In this document: positions 23,491-34,681 of the stretch, one piece after another
Layout of the letters: each line of letters begins with the position of its first letter
How positions within the stretch are numbered: position 1 is the stretch's first letter
Assembly (NCBI GenBank): GCA_005765155.1
Contig: VCCP01000001.1
Coordinates: 4,402,001-4,466,000, forward strand
Length of the DNA stretch: 64,000 bases
Source of the DNA: Zelopaecilomyces penicillatus
Lineage: Eukaryota > Ascomycota > Sordariomycetes > Hypocreales > Pseudodiploosporaceae
Direction of reading: 5' to 3'
Position numbers and translations under genes: made by a program
Notes under the pieces: generated by a model
Database searches by the model: none
What the model saw: the letters and a program-made list of their open reading frames with translations, nothing else
What the model was told of the DNA's origin: nothing

Positions 23491-25207
23491 TCAAAGGGCA
23501 TGGGCGACAATCTCAGCGTAAACATCATCGGGTATCTTTTTGATAATTCCGATAGTAACGCTTTTAATGAGGTCTGCATTCAGTGGTGGAAATGATCGAA
23601 GCACCTTGTTCGGGCTAGTTCATAGTCAGTATATCATATGCGAACGATTATACTTCTGCTCACTGACCTAGGAGATTGTAGAATTTGAGACCGCATAATG
23701 GTAAGCTGTGCCACAATACAAACAATATTGAGGTGAGGACCATAGGCAAAGAGGAAGTCCCACAGACGCAACACTTCTGGTAATGGTGGCGTACAAGCGC
23801 ATAGGGTCAGCACAGATGGGAAGGCATAAATCTCGGCCGAGAGACCCTTGGCCGTCAAGTACAAGCTCAACTTTGGGTCAACAATCGCCAGGACTTTATC
23901 AACTAGGGCAAGGCCGCGATGGACGCCATCCATGGCTCCTCGTATATAAGCTGGGCATTCGCGCGTTATGAGCGAATAGAATGCAACAAAGGCTTCAGCT
24001 TCGCTGCGAGCAGAGTAGAGAAAAGGGGCCGCTAAAACGTTCATCCCCTGAACATAGACACCTGGCTCAAGAATGGTGCTGGATTCTAGCGACGGAGTAA
24101 ACATGGTTAGCCAAGACAGTTCCAGGGGGAGATAGAAGCACGTCTTAGATGAAAAGGACTGAACATACTAGCAAGAGAGTGGCCGGAGACACTGCCCCCT
24201 AAGCTCTCTCGTCCTGGGGCAAGTGACGAATGGCTGCTGCCAGGTCGGCTCTGTTGTTGGCGTTCTTCTTCCTTGCCATCATGGAGCTTCCAGGCGATGG
24301 CGTTGAGGAGACGAATAAGGCTCGCCTCACTAACACGGCGACGGAACAATGGGTCTGTTGTGAGAGTGCGAAAGGTGTCGTTCCGAATTTTTGAGTAAGC
24401 AGGAGACGCCCCACGGTGAATAAGAGACAGGTACTCGTCAGTTGACATGATGGGGGCATCCAAAAGAACTAGCCAGACATAAATCCTCGAGGATGACTAT
24501 CAGATATGATGAAGTCAGTTAATTGTTATGTTAAGTGAGAAAATAGTGCTTTCATATGTATTTTTCGGCTTGGGTTAGGATCTCACCATTCCATCTTCAG
24601 CCGATTTGACACCCTCGTCAATGACCTTCCACCTCGCACTCTCAAGAGCTCCCAAAAAGTCGCCATCGTTGGGTCCCTCTTTGAGAATTTGCTGCAATGA
24701 TAGATGGCCATGAGAAAAGACGGGCTTCTTAATCCCAGAGCGGCGACTGCCCGAGACAACGGGACTCAACTGATGGTGAGGCGTGGGAGGGGCATCGCTG
24801 TTAGCGCGCCCTCTCACAGAAGATCGACCAGCAACAGGACCACCACCAAGAGAAGTGCGCGTGGGGGATGCGTTGCGGTGCAGCTCCCGGCGCTGTTGGG
24901 AGATGAGCGATGAGGACTGCGGCAGCTGTTGTTGGAACTGCTGTTGCTGCTGTTGCTGTTGCTGCTGCTGCTGCTGGAGCGAGGCCCTGGCACCCAAGGC
25001 GTGTGCCGACTGGAGTCTTCGAAGCACTCGATGTGTTCTTGGAGATGGCGGGGCTTGGAGGAGATCCACGCTCTGTTGCAACTGCATGGATGGGAGCAGC
25101 GTTGGGGGCAGGGTTGCTGGTGCTGGTGTTGCTGTTGCTGTTGCTGCTGGTGCTGTTGAAGCCGCGGCGGATGATGCTGCCTCTCGCGGGGGCGGGGGAC
25201 TGGGCAT
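23491..25207 (-). CDS. bub2: Bub2/Cdc16-type TBC GTPase-activating protein
   Basis: Exons 25207-24587, 24496-24169, 24085-23668 and 23614-23491; 496 residues. The TBC domain begins at about residue 208 (SSRIYVWLVLLDAPIMSTDEYL). The catalytic arginine lies in IRNDTFRTL (about R250) and the glutamine finger in YVQGMNVLAAPFLY (about Q329); GVHRGLALVDK and AEIYAFPSVLTLCACTPPLPEVLRLWDFL follow, which is distinctive of Bub2. Bub2 with Byr4/Bfa1 acts on the Spg1/Tem1 GTPase at spindle poles to restrain mitotic exit or septation. The ~207-residue N-terminal extension, Pro/Ala/Ser-rich with a 13-residue polyglutamine at 78-90, is absent from the compact yeast protein. Removing intron 2 joins LAKSSTILEPGVYVQGMN in phase. 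Confidence 0.9.
24940..24976. repeat. CAG/CAA trinucleotide repeat coding for polyglutamine
   Basis: A CTG/TTG run on the plus strand encodes the 13 consecutive glutamines of the Bub2-like N-terminal extension on the minus strand. CAA codons interrupt the CAG units. The repeat opens long spurious frames in the other reading frames. Confidence 0.9.
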
Positions 25208-28008
25208 GGTGCCTGTTTCTCTCTGGTGTCACTATTTTGTGTCTTGATATTTGGATAACAGGATGGTTTGCTATTCGTAAGTCCAGTTGGTATCAAAGAG
25301 ATGATGGATGCATTGAGGTCATGGCAGAAAAAGTTGACTGATGATGGCAAGTCTACGGTCAGCGAGTGACTGAATGCCCGTATCCTTGTATTGAGGAGGC
25401 TGGTGTAGTGGGCGTAGCTGCTGGTGGTGCACCGAATATGACCCAACCACGGCCTGTAGTTTGGGCATCTACAGTGATGCACCCACCCGCTGTAAATAAG
25501 CCGGGCGTAGCCACAGAGGTCCTTGCTCTCCATACCAACTCAAAACTCTGATGGCAGGTGCTGCCAAGTTACAACCCTAACCCTATCCAAGCACATTTAT
25601 CAACTTTGTTCTTACCTTTCTCTCTTCCTCCTTTCCAACCCAGGTTCACATCGACAAGTTTTCTACTATAAAGACACGAAAACTGCCTAGTTCCAGTCAT
25701 CCATCCAATCAGTGCAAAGTGCTGCGCGGAAGTACGACGATTAGACTTCCGACACCGGCCCCTGCCCTTAACAGGGCAGAGAAGAGCCAGATACAATGAA
25801 GAAGCTTATTCGCTTTCAAATGGCATAAACTTGACGGCATCAGCCATCTCATCATAAATTCCCCAGCATGGACGTGTAGGATCCAGAGGGAATAAACATC
25901 CTCACTCCGGGTCCATGCAATGCAGGGTTGGGTTTCGAATGAAACATAACCTCATTGCCTGCCTCCAGAAGATGCAAACGCATTGACGACTTGTCACTAC
26001 CTTTGCCGGGCCGCTGCAATAACCCGGGTTTCTTTCTGCACTCATGCAAGGGTCTCCAATGCGCAATCCAGCTGGTAATAACAAGTAATAACTGTTGCAG
26101 TTTACACGAGTGTGCTGGTTCTAGAGCGGCCCAGACCCGACCGTCTTCTACACACAGAGCACTCGGTGCACAGCGATGATGCAGCAATGCGACCTACAAG
26201 CACAGAGGAAGCAAAGACGTAGCAAGCCATTATAATACCAGCCCTCTGCGACCCGGTCAGTCACCGAGTTGACTGGAAACGAAGGCAGATACGAAGGCCC
26301 CGGCCCGGAAGAGCTTGGGCCGTTGCATGCTTCTATAGCCTGGTGGTTATCATCATACCACAACAGAATGTCCGAATCGAACATTCGTCATCTCGGACCG
26401 TCGGCACACTCGCTTACATCTTCTCGGTCCGCATAGGTTACATAGTTGATCCTGTTACAGCATACCGGTAATGATATTATTAATCGACAAATTGAGCTGA
26501 AGACCTACGTGTGCCAAGATCCACCCCCAGATCTGAACAGCCGGAACTGCCGCAAGAGAGCCAAGCCCTTTATTTACGTCCATCTGCCGGTACTCCTCGA
26601 GTCTTGTATCGAGGTATATAACTAAGACTTCATTATACGACGCAGAGACCCAGACCGCGTTTTCAAAAGCTTAATTTGTCTGTCTTCCAGCATAACTTGC
26701 GGTTCCCGCCCTATTACCGTGCGTCGACGACGATGTCACATCCTGGAATCCCTTCCTCGTATGAGCGGCTTCCAGTCAGCGTCGTAGAATGGTTGCATGC
26801 AAGTTCTTCTTCGGCCGGTACATAATGCAAGCAAGAAGTAAAATGCGCATATTGTAAATTTAGCTCTGTTCAAAGTAAACTGCCTTACATGATGCAACGC
26901 CAGTTCCCTTGTACATGCATGTCCTACAGTCGAACCTTTACAGCAGACTGCTCTCCCTCCGCCGCTCAGCTTCTGAAGATTCGAACAATAGTGAAAGGAA
27001 AGGCCGAGAAGATCACAAGAGAATATTTAAAACCCCGTCAAGACAGCGCTGGTGACCGGCAGCTCGCTGTGGCTTTGCCCCCCAAAAAATGCTCTTCTGC
27101 TCATCTGGCTCCCACAAGTGGGTTGGGGGTCGATGGCGACATCGATGGCGGAGATGGAGCAACCAGGTCACCCGGGCTCCCCAAGTTTCAAAACCGCCGC
27201 TGCAAGGACAACCAGAAATGGAGCAAAGATATCAAGGCACCACCTACCAAACATCAGGGTTTCGTTTGATTTTCTTACTAAAACAAAAAAGGGATTCCAC
27301 CTCCACCCCTCAAGCACTGCATATACGTACGTACATGCACTCTGTGTTGTTAATGTTATACCTATATAAAATCTAGAACCCTCGGGCTCTCGTTCCGTTC
27401 CATCGATGCCACCCCCCCCGACTTCCGTCCGTGTCTTTTGTCACCCCGGAACTTCGGTACCCTTAACATTGACTACCTACGTCTTTTCATATAAGAAGCA
27501 TAGAAAAGCTCTTTTACTTGGTCTTTTTCACTTCATCATTTATATTTGTCATTCATTACGTTTTGGAGTTTAACCTACGATCACCAGGACCATATTTCAG
27601 AACAGCAGCCAAGAATACGATAAACCTTGCTTGAAAAGGGTCTATAGCAGTATCAATACTTTACTACTGTCCTTCAACAGACACTGTGGACTGATCTCTG
27701 CGGCTACCCGCATAACTGCATGCAGTTACGGTTGCAAATATTACAGATAGTCTCATGTTGTGGTTCAGTCTCGTCGATGATATGCAGGGTCAGTAGGCCA
27801 ACCACAACCACAACTTCACACTACACCACAGTCCAGGTACATCGGGTCGTCAGCAATTCCCATTTTATATTCCATCAGCAGACGCTATCGCTGATAGCAG
27901 ACCGCCGTGGGATACTCTGTCAAGACTACTAAAGACATTTGACATCCTGTTTCAATACTCTCGTTCTTCGCATCTCCTGCATATCTAGGTCACAGACATC
28001 CATCAGAC
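25208..28008. other. Divergent promoter region, bub2 / sulfate permease
   Basis: About 2.8 kb with no supported gene. Small frames at 25852-26187 (minus) and 26889-27269 (plus) carry no domain. The proximal 600 nt upstream of the permease are AT-rich and contain a perfect 16-bp palindrome at 27713-27728. Confidence 0.5.
27713..27728. promoter_or_regulatory. Perfect 16-bp palindrome upstream of sulfate permease
   Basis: TAACTGCATGCAGTTA reads the same on both strands and lies about 280 bp before the permease start codon. It is a candidate dimeric transcription-factor site. It is not the classical CYS3/MetR consensus, so any role in sulfur control is conjecture. Confidence 0.4.
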
Positions 28009-30604
28009 ATGGAAGACAGAAGTACCATGACCGTTATCGGTCATTCCCTGGCCAAGATCCTCGGTATCAAGTTGGACCCTCTTAGCAGCCAGGATCAAGT
28101 TTATAATCAGGACGATGGAGTCGCCGGGGGAGGATCAATACTGTCAGACCAGACCAAGGACAGCTTCGTCGAGGGGCCTCCGACTACAGCAGAGTGGTTA
28201 GCAGAGCAGGTTCCAACACGAGATGAGGGCATTCAATATGCCAAGTCATTGTTTCCTTTCTTATCTTGGATAGGCCATTACAACATGCAGTGGCTTGCCG
28301 GCGACGTGGTGTCCGGCATCACCATCGGAGCTGTTTTAGTCCCTCAGGGCATGGCATATGCCCTCTTGGCCAATCTGCACCCCGAATTCGGCCTCTATTC
28401 TTCCTTCATGGGCCCCATAATCTACTGGATATTTGGCACTTCCAAAGACATCTCCATTGGTCCCGTGGCGGTTTTATCCACGGTAGTCGGCACTGTTGTT
28501 GAAGACTTAAACTCATCACCTGATCATAGCTACCCTGCCAATGTCATTGCCACTGGCTTTGCAGTCATTTCTGGATGCATCGTGCTCGCAATGGGGTTAT
28601 TTCGTATCGGCTGGATCGTCGATCTCATCTCCATCACCTCGTTATCCGCCTTCATGACAGGTTCTGCCATCACTATTGGCGCCAGCCAACTGCCCTCTTT
28701 GCTCGGCATAACTGGCTTTTCAAACCGGGACCCGCCTTACAGGGTCGTCATCAACACGCTTAAACACTTGCCCGAAACCAAACTTGATGCGGCAATCGGT
28801 CTCACATCGCTGTTTATTCTGTATGTGATTCGATACTCCTTCACGCGTTCTGCCGAGCGACTTCCTAGATATAAACGTCTCATATTCTTTGCCAACACGA
28901 TGCGAACTGTTGTTGTTATTCTCCTTTGTACCATGATAAGCTGGTTGGTCAACAAGAATCAGAGAGAAAACCCTGCCTTCCACATCCTTGGGACGGTCCC
29001 AAAAGGTGAGTAAACTAAATATCCAGCTTCAACTCCTATATACTCGGCTAACGGTGCCATGAAACTTAGGTTTTCGGCATGTTGGTGTCCCTGAAATCAA
29101 TAGTCATCTCGTTTCCAAATTCGCCACTCACCTTCCAGCCGGAGTCATTGTGATGCTGGTGGAACATATTGCCATTTCCAAGTCATTTGGGAGGGTCAAC
29201 AACTACACCATCGACCCTTCTCAGGAGATGGTTGCCATTGGCATGACCAATGTCTTGGGCTCATTCCTCGGCGCTTATCCTTCGACAGGATCATTCAGCC
29301 GGACGGCCATAAACTCCAAATCCGGCGTTCGGACACCTGGCTCTGGCCTGGTAACGGGCCTGGTAGTGCTCCTTGCAACTTACCTCCTCACCTCGGTCTT
29401 CTTCTACATTCCGAGCGCCGTCCTCGCAGCTGTTATCATTCATGCTGTAGGCGATCTCATTACGACCCCAAACACCGTCTATCAATTTTGGAGAGTTTCC
29501 CCACTCGAGGTTCTCGTTTTCTTTGTTGGGGTTTTCGTGAGCGTCTTTGCTCACATTGAAGAAGGCCTCTATGCAACGGTTGCAATGTCTGCTGCCATTC
29601 TGATATTTCGAATTCTGAAGGCTCGAGGCCGTTTTCTCGGTAAAGTCAAGGTTCATTCCGTTCTTGGCGACCACATCATTGGGGATGATCATCGACAACT
29701 CGTTGGGGTCTATGGTACATTTCAAGAGCGCACCGAGAACGCCGCCAGGAACATTTTTCTTCCACTTGATCATGGGGATGGTTCTAACCCCGAAGTCGAG
29801 ATGGAGAATCCATATCCAGGCATCTTCATTTACCGCTTTTCGGAGGGCTTTAATTACCCCAATGCTAATTTTTCTTTGGATTATCTCACAAATTTTATTT
29901 ACGCAAACACTCGCAGAACCAGTGCCGAGGCGTTTGAGAGAAGAGGGGACCGGCCATGGAATAATCCTGGACCTCGAAAATCAGGGAAAGCAAGAGCGGA
30001 ACCGGAACAAGCCCAACTTGCAACTCTCAAAGCCGTTATTCTGGACTTCAGTTCTGTCAATAACGTGGACATTACTTCTGTCCAGCGTCTGATTGACGTA
30101 AGAAACCATCTTGATATGTATACATCACCTGATGTAGTGGACTGGCATATTGCCTGTATCAATAATCGTTGGACCAAGAGAGCGCTTGTGGCAGGCGGCT
30201 TCGGCGTTCCCACAAAGCAAAGAGATGGAATGCCCTACCGATGGAAATCTATATTTAGTGTTGCCGACATTGGCGGAAAGGACTCCGCTGCTGCTGCGGC
30301 AGAAGAGGATGCTATCAGCAAGGAGCTTGTTCTCAGATCTCAGCGACCAGAGGATGAGGAATCAGCCAGGGAAGCCCCTGCTGAGATTGATGATGATCAG
30401 TCTTCCAGCAGTTTCACCGAGAAAGCAGAAACCTCAGAAATAAAACAGAAGCGTAGAGGGGCCGTGATCACTGGGCTGGACAAGCCGTTATTCCATGTTG
30501 ACTTGACAAGCGCATTGCAAAGCGCTATTGCGAATGTTGAGGCCAGACAAGAAGCGAGGGCAGCATGTGAGGAGGCGCAGCGGACATTTGGGAATTCTAT
30601 TTAG
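28009..30604 (+). CDS. Sulfate permease (SulP/SLC26 family) with STAS domain
   Basis: Exons 28009-29005 and 29070-30604; 843 residues. After an acidic cytosolic N-terminus come about a dozen membrane segments, including GAVLVPQGMAYALLANLHPEFGLYSS split over short conserved blocks, GTSKDISIGPVAVLS, and GAYPSTGSFSRTAINSKSG in the second exon. A C-terminal STAS region begins at about residue 580 (YPGIFIYRFSEGFNYPN) and contains VILDFSSVNNVDITSVQRL. This is the architecture of high-affinity fungal sulfate permeases such as Sul1/Sul2 and Neurospora CYS-14, which import sulfate at the plasma membrane. The tail after STAS is charged and Ser-rich, a likely regulatory region. A WLM protease follows on the same strand, but independent transcription is expected. 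Confidence 0.95.
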
Positions 30605-31096
30605 CGAAGCATTGGGATGAAAGAACTTGGCGCAAATGGAGTCGGGGTGTACGTGTGCATTTTATCACCACCACCTTGGGATAAGCTGGTGAAGTATGAG
30701 TTACCTAGATGATCATGTAACTGTCATACTTGGTTATGCTCTCTCAATCATGGGAATCTAGAAACAATTTGAAAACTGTCAACGTATTTTAGTTGTGATG
30801 GTCAAGTTTGATAAGTTACTACTTTCTTTCTAAGGGAAGGTCCGTAAGAGGTAGGTAGAGGTTCCATGCCAAGGTCATGAGGTATTAGGCAACGACAGAC
30901 TGGGGTCACCTGATCTCGCGTCATGCTTTAGGCTGTGCTGCGTGAGGACGTGCTTTAAGTCACGGTCGTCATCTTCCTCCCCCAAACTATCAGCAAAAGC
31001 TGGTCTTGCATTTTCGACCTCTCACTATGACAGAGTCTTTGTATTCATATTTTCCGTGTAGAGCTTGTTATTAGTCACCTGTTCAAATTTGTCATA
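30605..31096. other. Intergenic region between permease and WLM protease
   Basis: About 490 nt holding the permease 3' end and the short promoter of the next gene. A TAGGTAG motif at about 30850 is the only feature noted. Confidence 0.5.
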
Positions 31097-32619
31097 ATGC
31101 CCATCGGCATCCAGCGACTCAATGCCAAAAAGTCCCAGCCCAACCCTAATATCATTTTCATTAAACCCTTGAAAGGCCCGGACGAGAAAGTCGCCCAGGA
31201 TTTCTTGGAACGAATCGCGGCGCAATGCCGTAAGTTTTTCGGGCGGTTTTTATAATATCATAGTTATCTTCAAAATGAGTGGATTAAGTGCTCCGACTAA
31301 CTCTATTACTTGTGCCAGTCCCAGTGATGCGTGAACACCATATACACGTCATGGCTTTGGAGGAGTTCCCACCCAACAGGGAGTTTGTCGGGCGCAATTT
31401 CAATGCTGGTGAAGTCATCCAGCTCGTTCTCAAGTCTCCGGGGAGTGGCAGATGGCTTCCATTCAACTACGTGCAGATGGTAATGATGCACGAGCTGGCG
31501 CACTGCAAGCAGATGAATCACTCCAAAGCCTTCTGGGCAGTGCGGAACCAGTATGCCGCTCAGATGCAGGGTCTCTGGGGCAAAGGCTACAAAGGTGATG
31601 GCGTTTGGGGCAGAGGAGCAACATTGGGATCGGGCGAGTGGGAGAGAAATACGGTTTTGCCTGAGGAGATACTTCCAGAACTACTCTGCGGTGGCACATA
31701 TCGGTCACGCAGGGGGAAACGCAAGCTGAAGGCTCGACCCACCTACCAAGAACAAAAGGAGCGGCGAATTCTCAAGAAGTTTGGCAAGAATGGCGTTGCT
31801 CTCGGGGCTGACGACGAGGCCAAAGTCAAGCTAGAGAAGGGGAAGCGGACTCAGGCCAAGCCCAGAGTGGCCGGCAGCGCCAGAGGTCGAGAACTGCGCG
31901 CCGCAGCGGCGCTGGCGCGGTTCGAGCCAGTCAAGGACGAAAATTCCGATATCAAGGCAGAAGGAGAAGATGGTGCAGATTCAGATGATGCTACGAGCGA
32001 TTATGAAGGCGATGATTCCCAGGATGCGGATTCCAAGGACGCTGTGGATATTGATGGCAGCCGACTTGTGGATCAAAAGGGGAAAGGCATGGTAAAGGTC
32101 TGCGAGGAAGAAGATGTGAACGATCCAGATGCGAAAAACGAACTTGATGAATTGCAGAATGTGTTTAGGAAGGGCATCAAGAGGGAATCACCGGACATGG
32201 CTGGCATGTTGGCACCGCGGTTTGTTGAGCCACGGCCTGCGATAAAGCGAGAGCGTGTTATTCCAGAGACACTGGTTAAAAAAGAAGCTGAAACCACACA
32301 TTCGCAGAGCCTGCTTAGGATTGCGGCTGTGCCACCAGCAAACAAGGCAACCCCAGCATCGCCATCCTCTAACCACGCAGCCACGACAGACACACAAAGC
32401 TCAACAAAACACTGCTCAATGTGCTCCTTTGCCAACTCACGACTGGCTGCCACCTGCAGCATATGCTCCAATGTACTAGACCCAGGCAGCATGCCGCGCG
32501 CATGGCGGTGTTCTGGGTCGTCTTGCGCAGACACAAACTATCTCAACGCGGCGGACTGTGGGATCTGCGGACTGTGTGGACAGAGGAGGCGCGGAAGCGG
32601 AAATGAAACCGCGCAGTAG
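31097..32619 (+). CDS. WLM-domain (Wss1-like) metalloprotease with two zinc fingers
   Basis: Exons 31097-31229 and 31319-32619; 477 residues. The WLM domain starts at the N-terminus (MPIGIQRLNAKKSQPNP) and carries the zincin motif MMHELAHCKQMNH, with metal ligands H102, H106 and H112 and catalytic E103. The middle is basic then acidic and probably disordered. Near the C-terminus is a RanBP2-type finger with cysteines 410, 413, 424 and 427, followed by a second ribbon with cysteines 442, 447, 458 and 461. Wss1/SPRTN-class proteases cut proteins crosslinked to DNA; Wss1 itself also has SUMO-binding motifs, which I cannot assert here. A DNA-repair role in the nucleus is inferred from the family. 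Confidence 0.88.
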
Positions 32620-33996
32620 CGTTTGGCCTTGATGTGAAATAATGAATCGGATGGGGTTTTCTGTGTTTATGAGTAACGTATTTTATTTCTTATTTGTTGA
32701 TAGATTTTGTTGCCGAGGTTTAGACTGTGCATTATGGCATTGGTAACTTGGATACCTTTTTGAAGGATAATTAAATGCACGAACCCAACATCCGGGGTTG
32801 TGGTCAGTTTGCAACGTTGCCATGGGGCAGAACCAGTTTTTACTAAATTGTGCTGTAGCATTGCGCATTTACACCTTCTGCAATGATTTTATCCGTAACA
32901 AGTCTTGCTAATTGAAAAGGGTGATGCCCAGAGTCTCGCCATGACCAGCCATTTATTTGGGCTGTCATTGCCAACGCTTGACAGCGACTATCACAATGCT
33001 ACTGCCATGGATTTCAATCAAGGTATTACCTGGTAGGTATTTATGAAAATATAATTAGAACACAACCAAAAATACATCCTCGTATTGGGGATTTCTTCTT
33101 TTTCTTGGCTTCCCTGCCTCCGTGCTTTCCTTTTTTCAATGAATACGCGTCAATGGAGCTGCTTCTGAAACGAGCCCAGCAGCCAACGGAAGCCCCGTGC
33201 AGCGGTTTCAGCGTTTCACACCATCGTAAACTTGGACGAATGAGGCTGCTGATCCGGCCAGCCTCCCCCCCCTAGCGCTCCCAGAAGCCGCTGACTTGCC
33301 ACTTCCTGGGAACCAACACAGCGTGTGCTGCGTGCTATTACTGGCTGAATGGCTGGTGGTAGGGTTGAACGACCTACATACAGAGCTAGAGGCCTCTAGC
33401 AAAGCCCAGATAGGCACAGTCGCCAGGGGGGATTGGCAACTAACTGGGAGTAGCTGGCCACTGGTTGGTTGGTTGGTTTCCATACAACACCAGTCACTGT
33501 AGGTTGGCGTTCATCCCCTCTCGGCAGGGCCCGCAGCGAACGACACCCCCTGTAATATGAGCGATCCAGTCGTGCTGCTTGATTCCATCATCCGCACACA
33601 GGAGGCGTCGGTCTTCCGGGTGTTTCTTCTGGCTCTGTCCTTGCTCATTTTTCTAGTTTCTCGTTTCTTCTTTAAACAGGACTTGTATTCTTCTTTCTTT
33701 TCTACGTTTGTTTCCTTTCCCGCCACCCTTTTATTCTGTTTCTCCCCCTCCTCGTCTTCGTTTCATATACCCCCCCCTCCCATCTCTTTCTGTTTCCTGC
33801 AACGATCTGTGATCATTTGCCAGGCCATATTCAATATTCCTCTTTTCCTACCTTTGGACTCGGCAGCGTTGATCGTTGTATTTTGACCTTGTCTCCAGCC
33901 TTTGGACGAATTCTCGACTTTGCTCTTGCATTCTTTCAGTGACACTAGTCCGTTGACCTACATCAATTGTACCACATCAACCACACAACATCAACA
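32620..33996. other. Intergenic region and leader of the secreted-protein gene
   Basis: About 1.4 kb. The last 350 nt are strongly pyrimidine-rich (33600-33800), a typical fungal leader. A short TTGG tandem occurs near 33464-33477. No gene is supported. Confidence 0.5.
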
Positions 33997-34681
33997 ATGG
34001 TCTCTTCTCGCAATATGTTCCAGGCCGTCATGGTCCTGGTGGGCAGCGTGTCTGTCGTCTCCGCAAATGCTGCGCCCGCTTTGCCAGAGTACCCTTCCAT
34101 GGCGCGTATTCCCAGCCAGGCCAAACACATGGAAGTGCTGCGAGCACGATCTTCGAACACAGTCGATATCAGCGTCCTCGTGGAGGCAACATGCATGGAC
34201 CCAGATCAGTATGTACCCCGTTCTCCTCATATACCCCGACAGACATATCTATCCATATATACATACATATCCCATGTTTGCTTTACATGGGTAGACATGC
34301 CTGCCTGTTCGTATTTGTCAACTTTCATATTACATGATGTGTTAACGCCCTGTTTTCTTTCTGTTTTATAGGGTGATTCAACTACACGATGAGACTGCTG
34401 CGCAGCTCAGCATTTGCGGGGGTATACCTGGTGCTATTCAAGAGTGCAAGGGCTCGCTGGCGCACACCGTCGGTCAACACGGAACAGCCAGGTTCGAAGT
34501 CTCGGCTGTGGACGAGGGCGCCACCATTACTCTGACAAAGACGGATTGGATCCAGTGCGTGCACGCAGCTAGGACAGCATGCCCCGATGGCAGCCTGTCA
34601 GCTATATGCCTGGGAGGAGCCTCAACGGGGGACGTCGTCTTCACCTTGAAAAACCCCCAGGGTACCCAAGTTGAGCTTTAA
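33997..34681 (+). CDS. Small secreted protein with six cysteines
   Basis: Exons 33997-34208 and 34372-34681; 173 residues. I do not recognise the family. The first ~24 residues form a signal peptide with a hydrophobic core (AVMVLVGSVSVVSANA), and the mature protein starts near APALPEYP. It has no membrane segment. Six cysteines at 66, 86, 96, 133, 141 and 150 could make three disulfides. The intron (163 nt) splits a Gln codon and both sides stay in frame; the second exon alone is open only from an internal GTG. The gene has a pyrimidine-rich leader and sits in a wide intergenic space between the WLM protease and a regulatory phosphoprotein. An extracellular or host-interaction role is possible but only inferred from size, secretion signal and cysteine content. 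Confidence 0.8.

Noticed and set aside
24783..25533. Several long frames on both strands over the bub2 repeat (up to 239 codons)
   Set aside because: Generated by the CAG/CAA repeat and GC-rich exon 1 of bub2; the products are runs of Leu, Cys or Ser/Gln with no domain.
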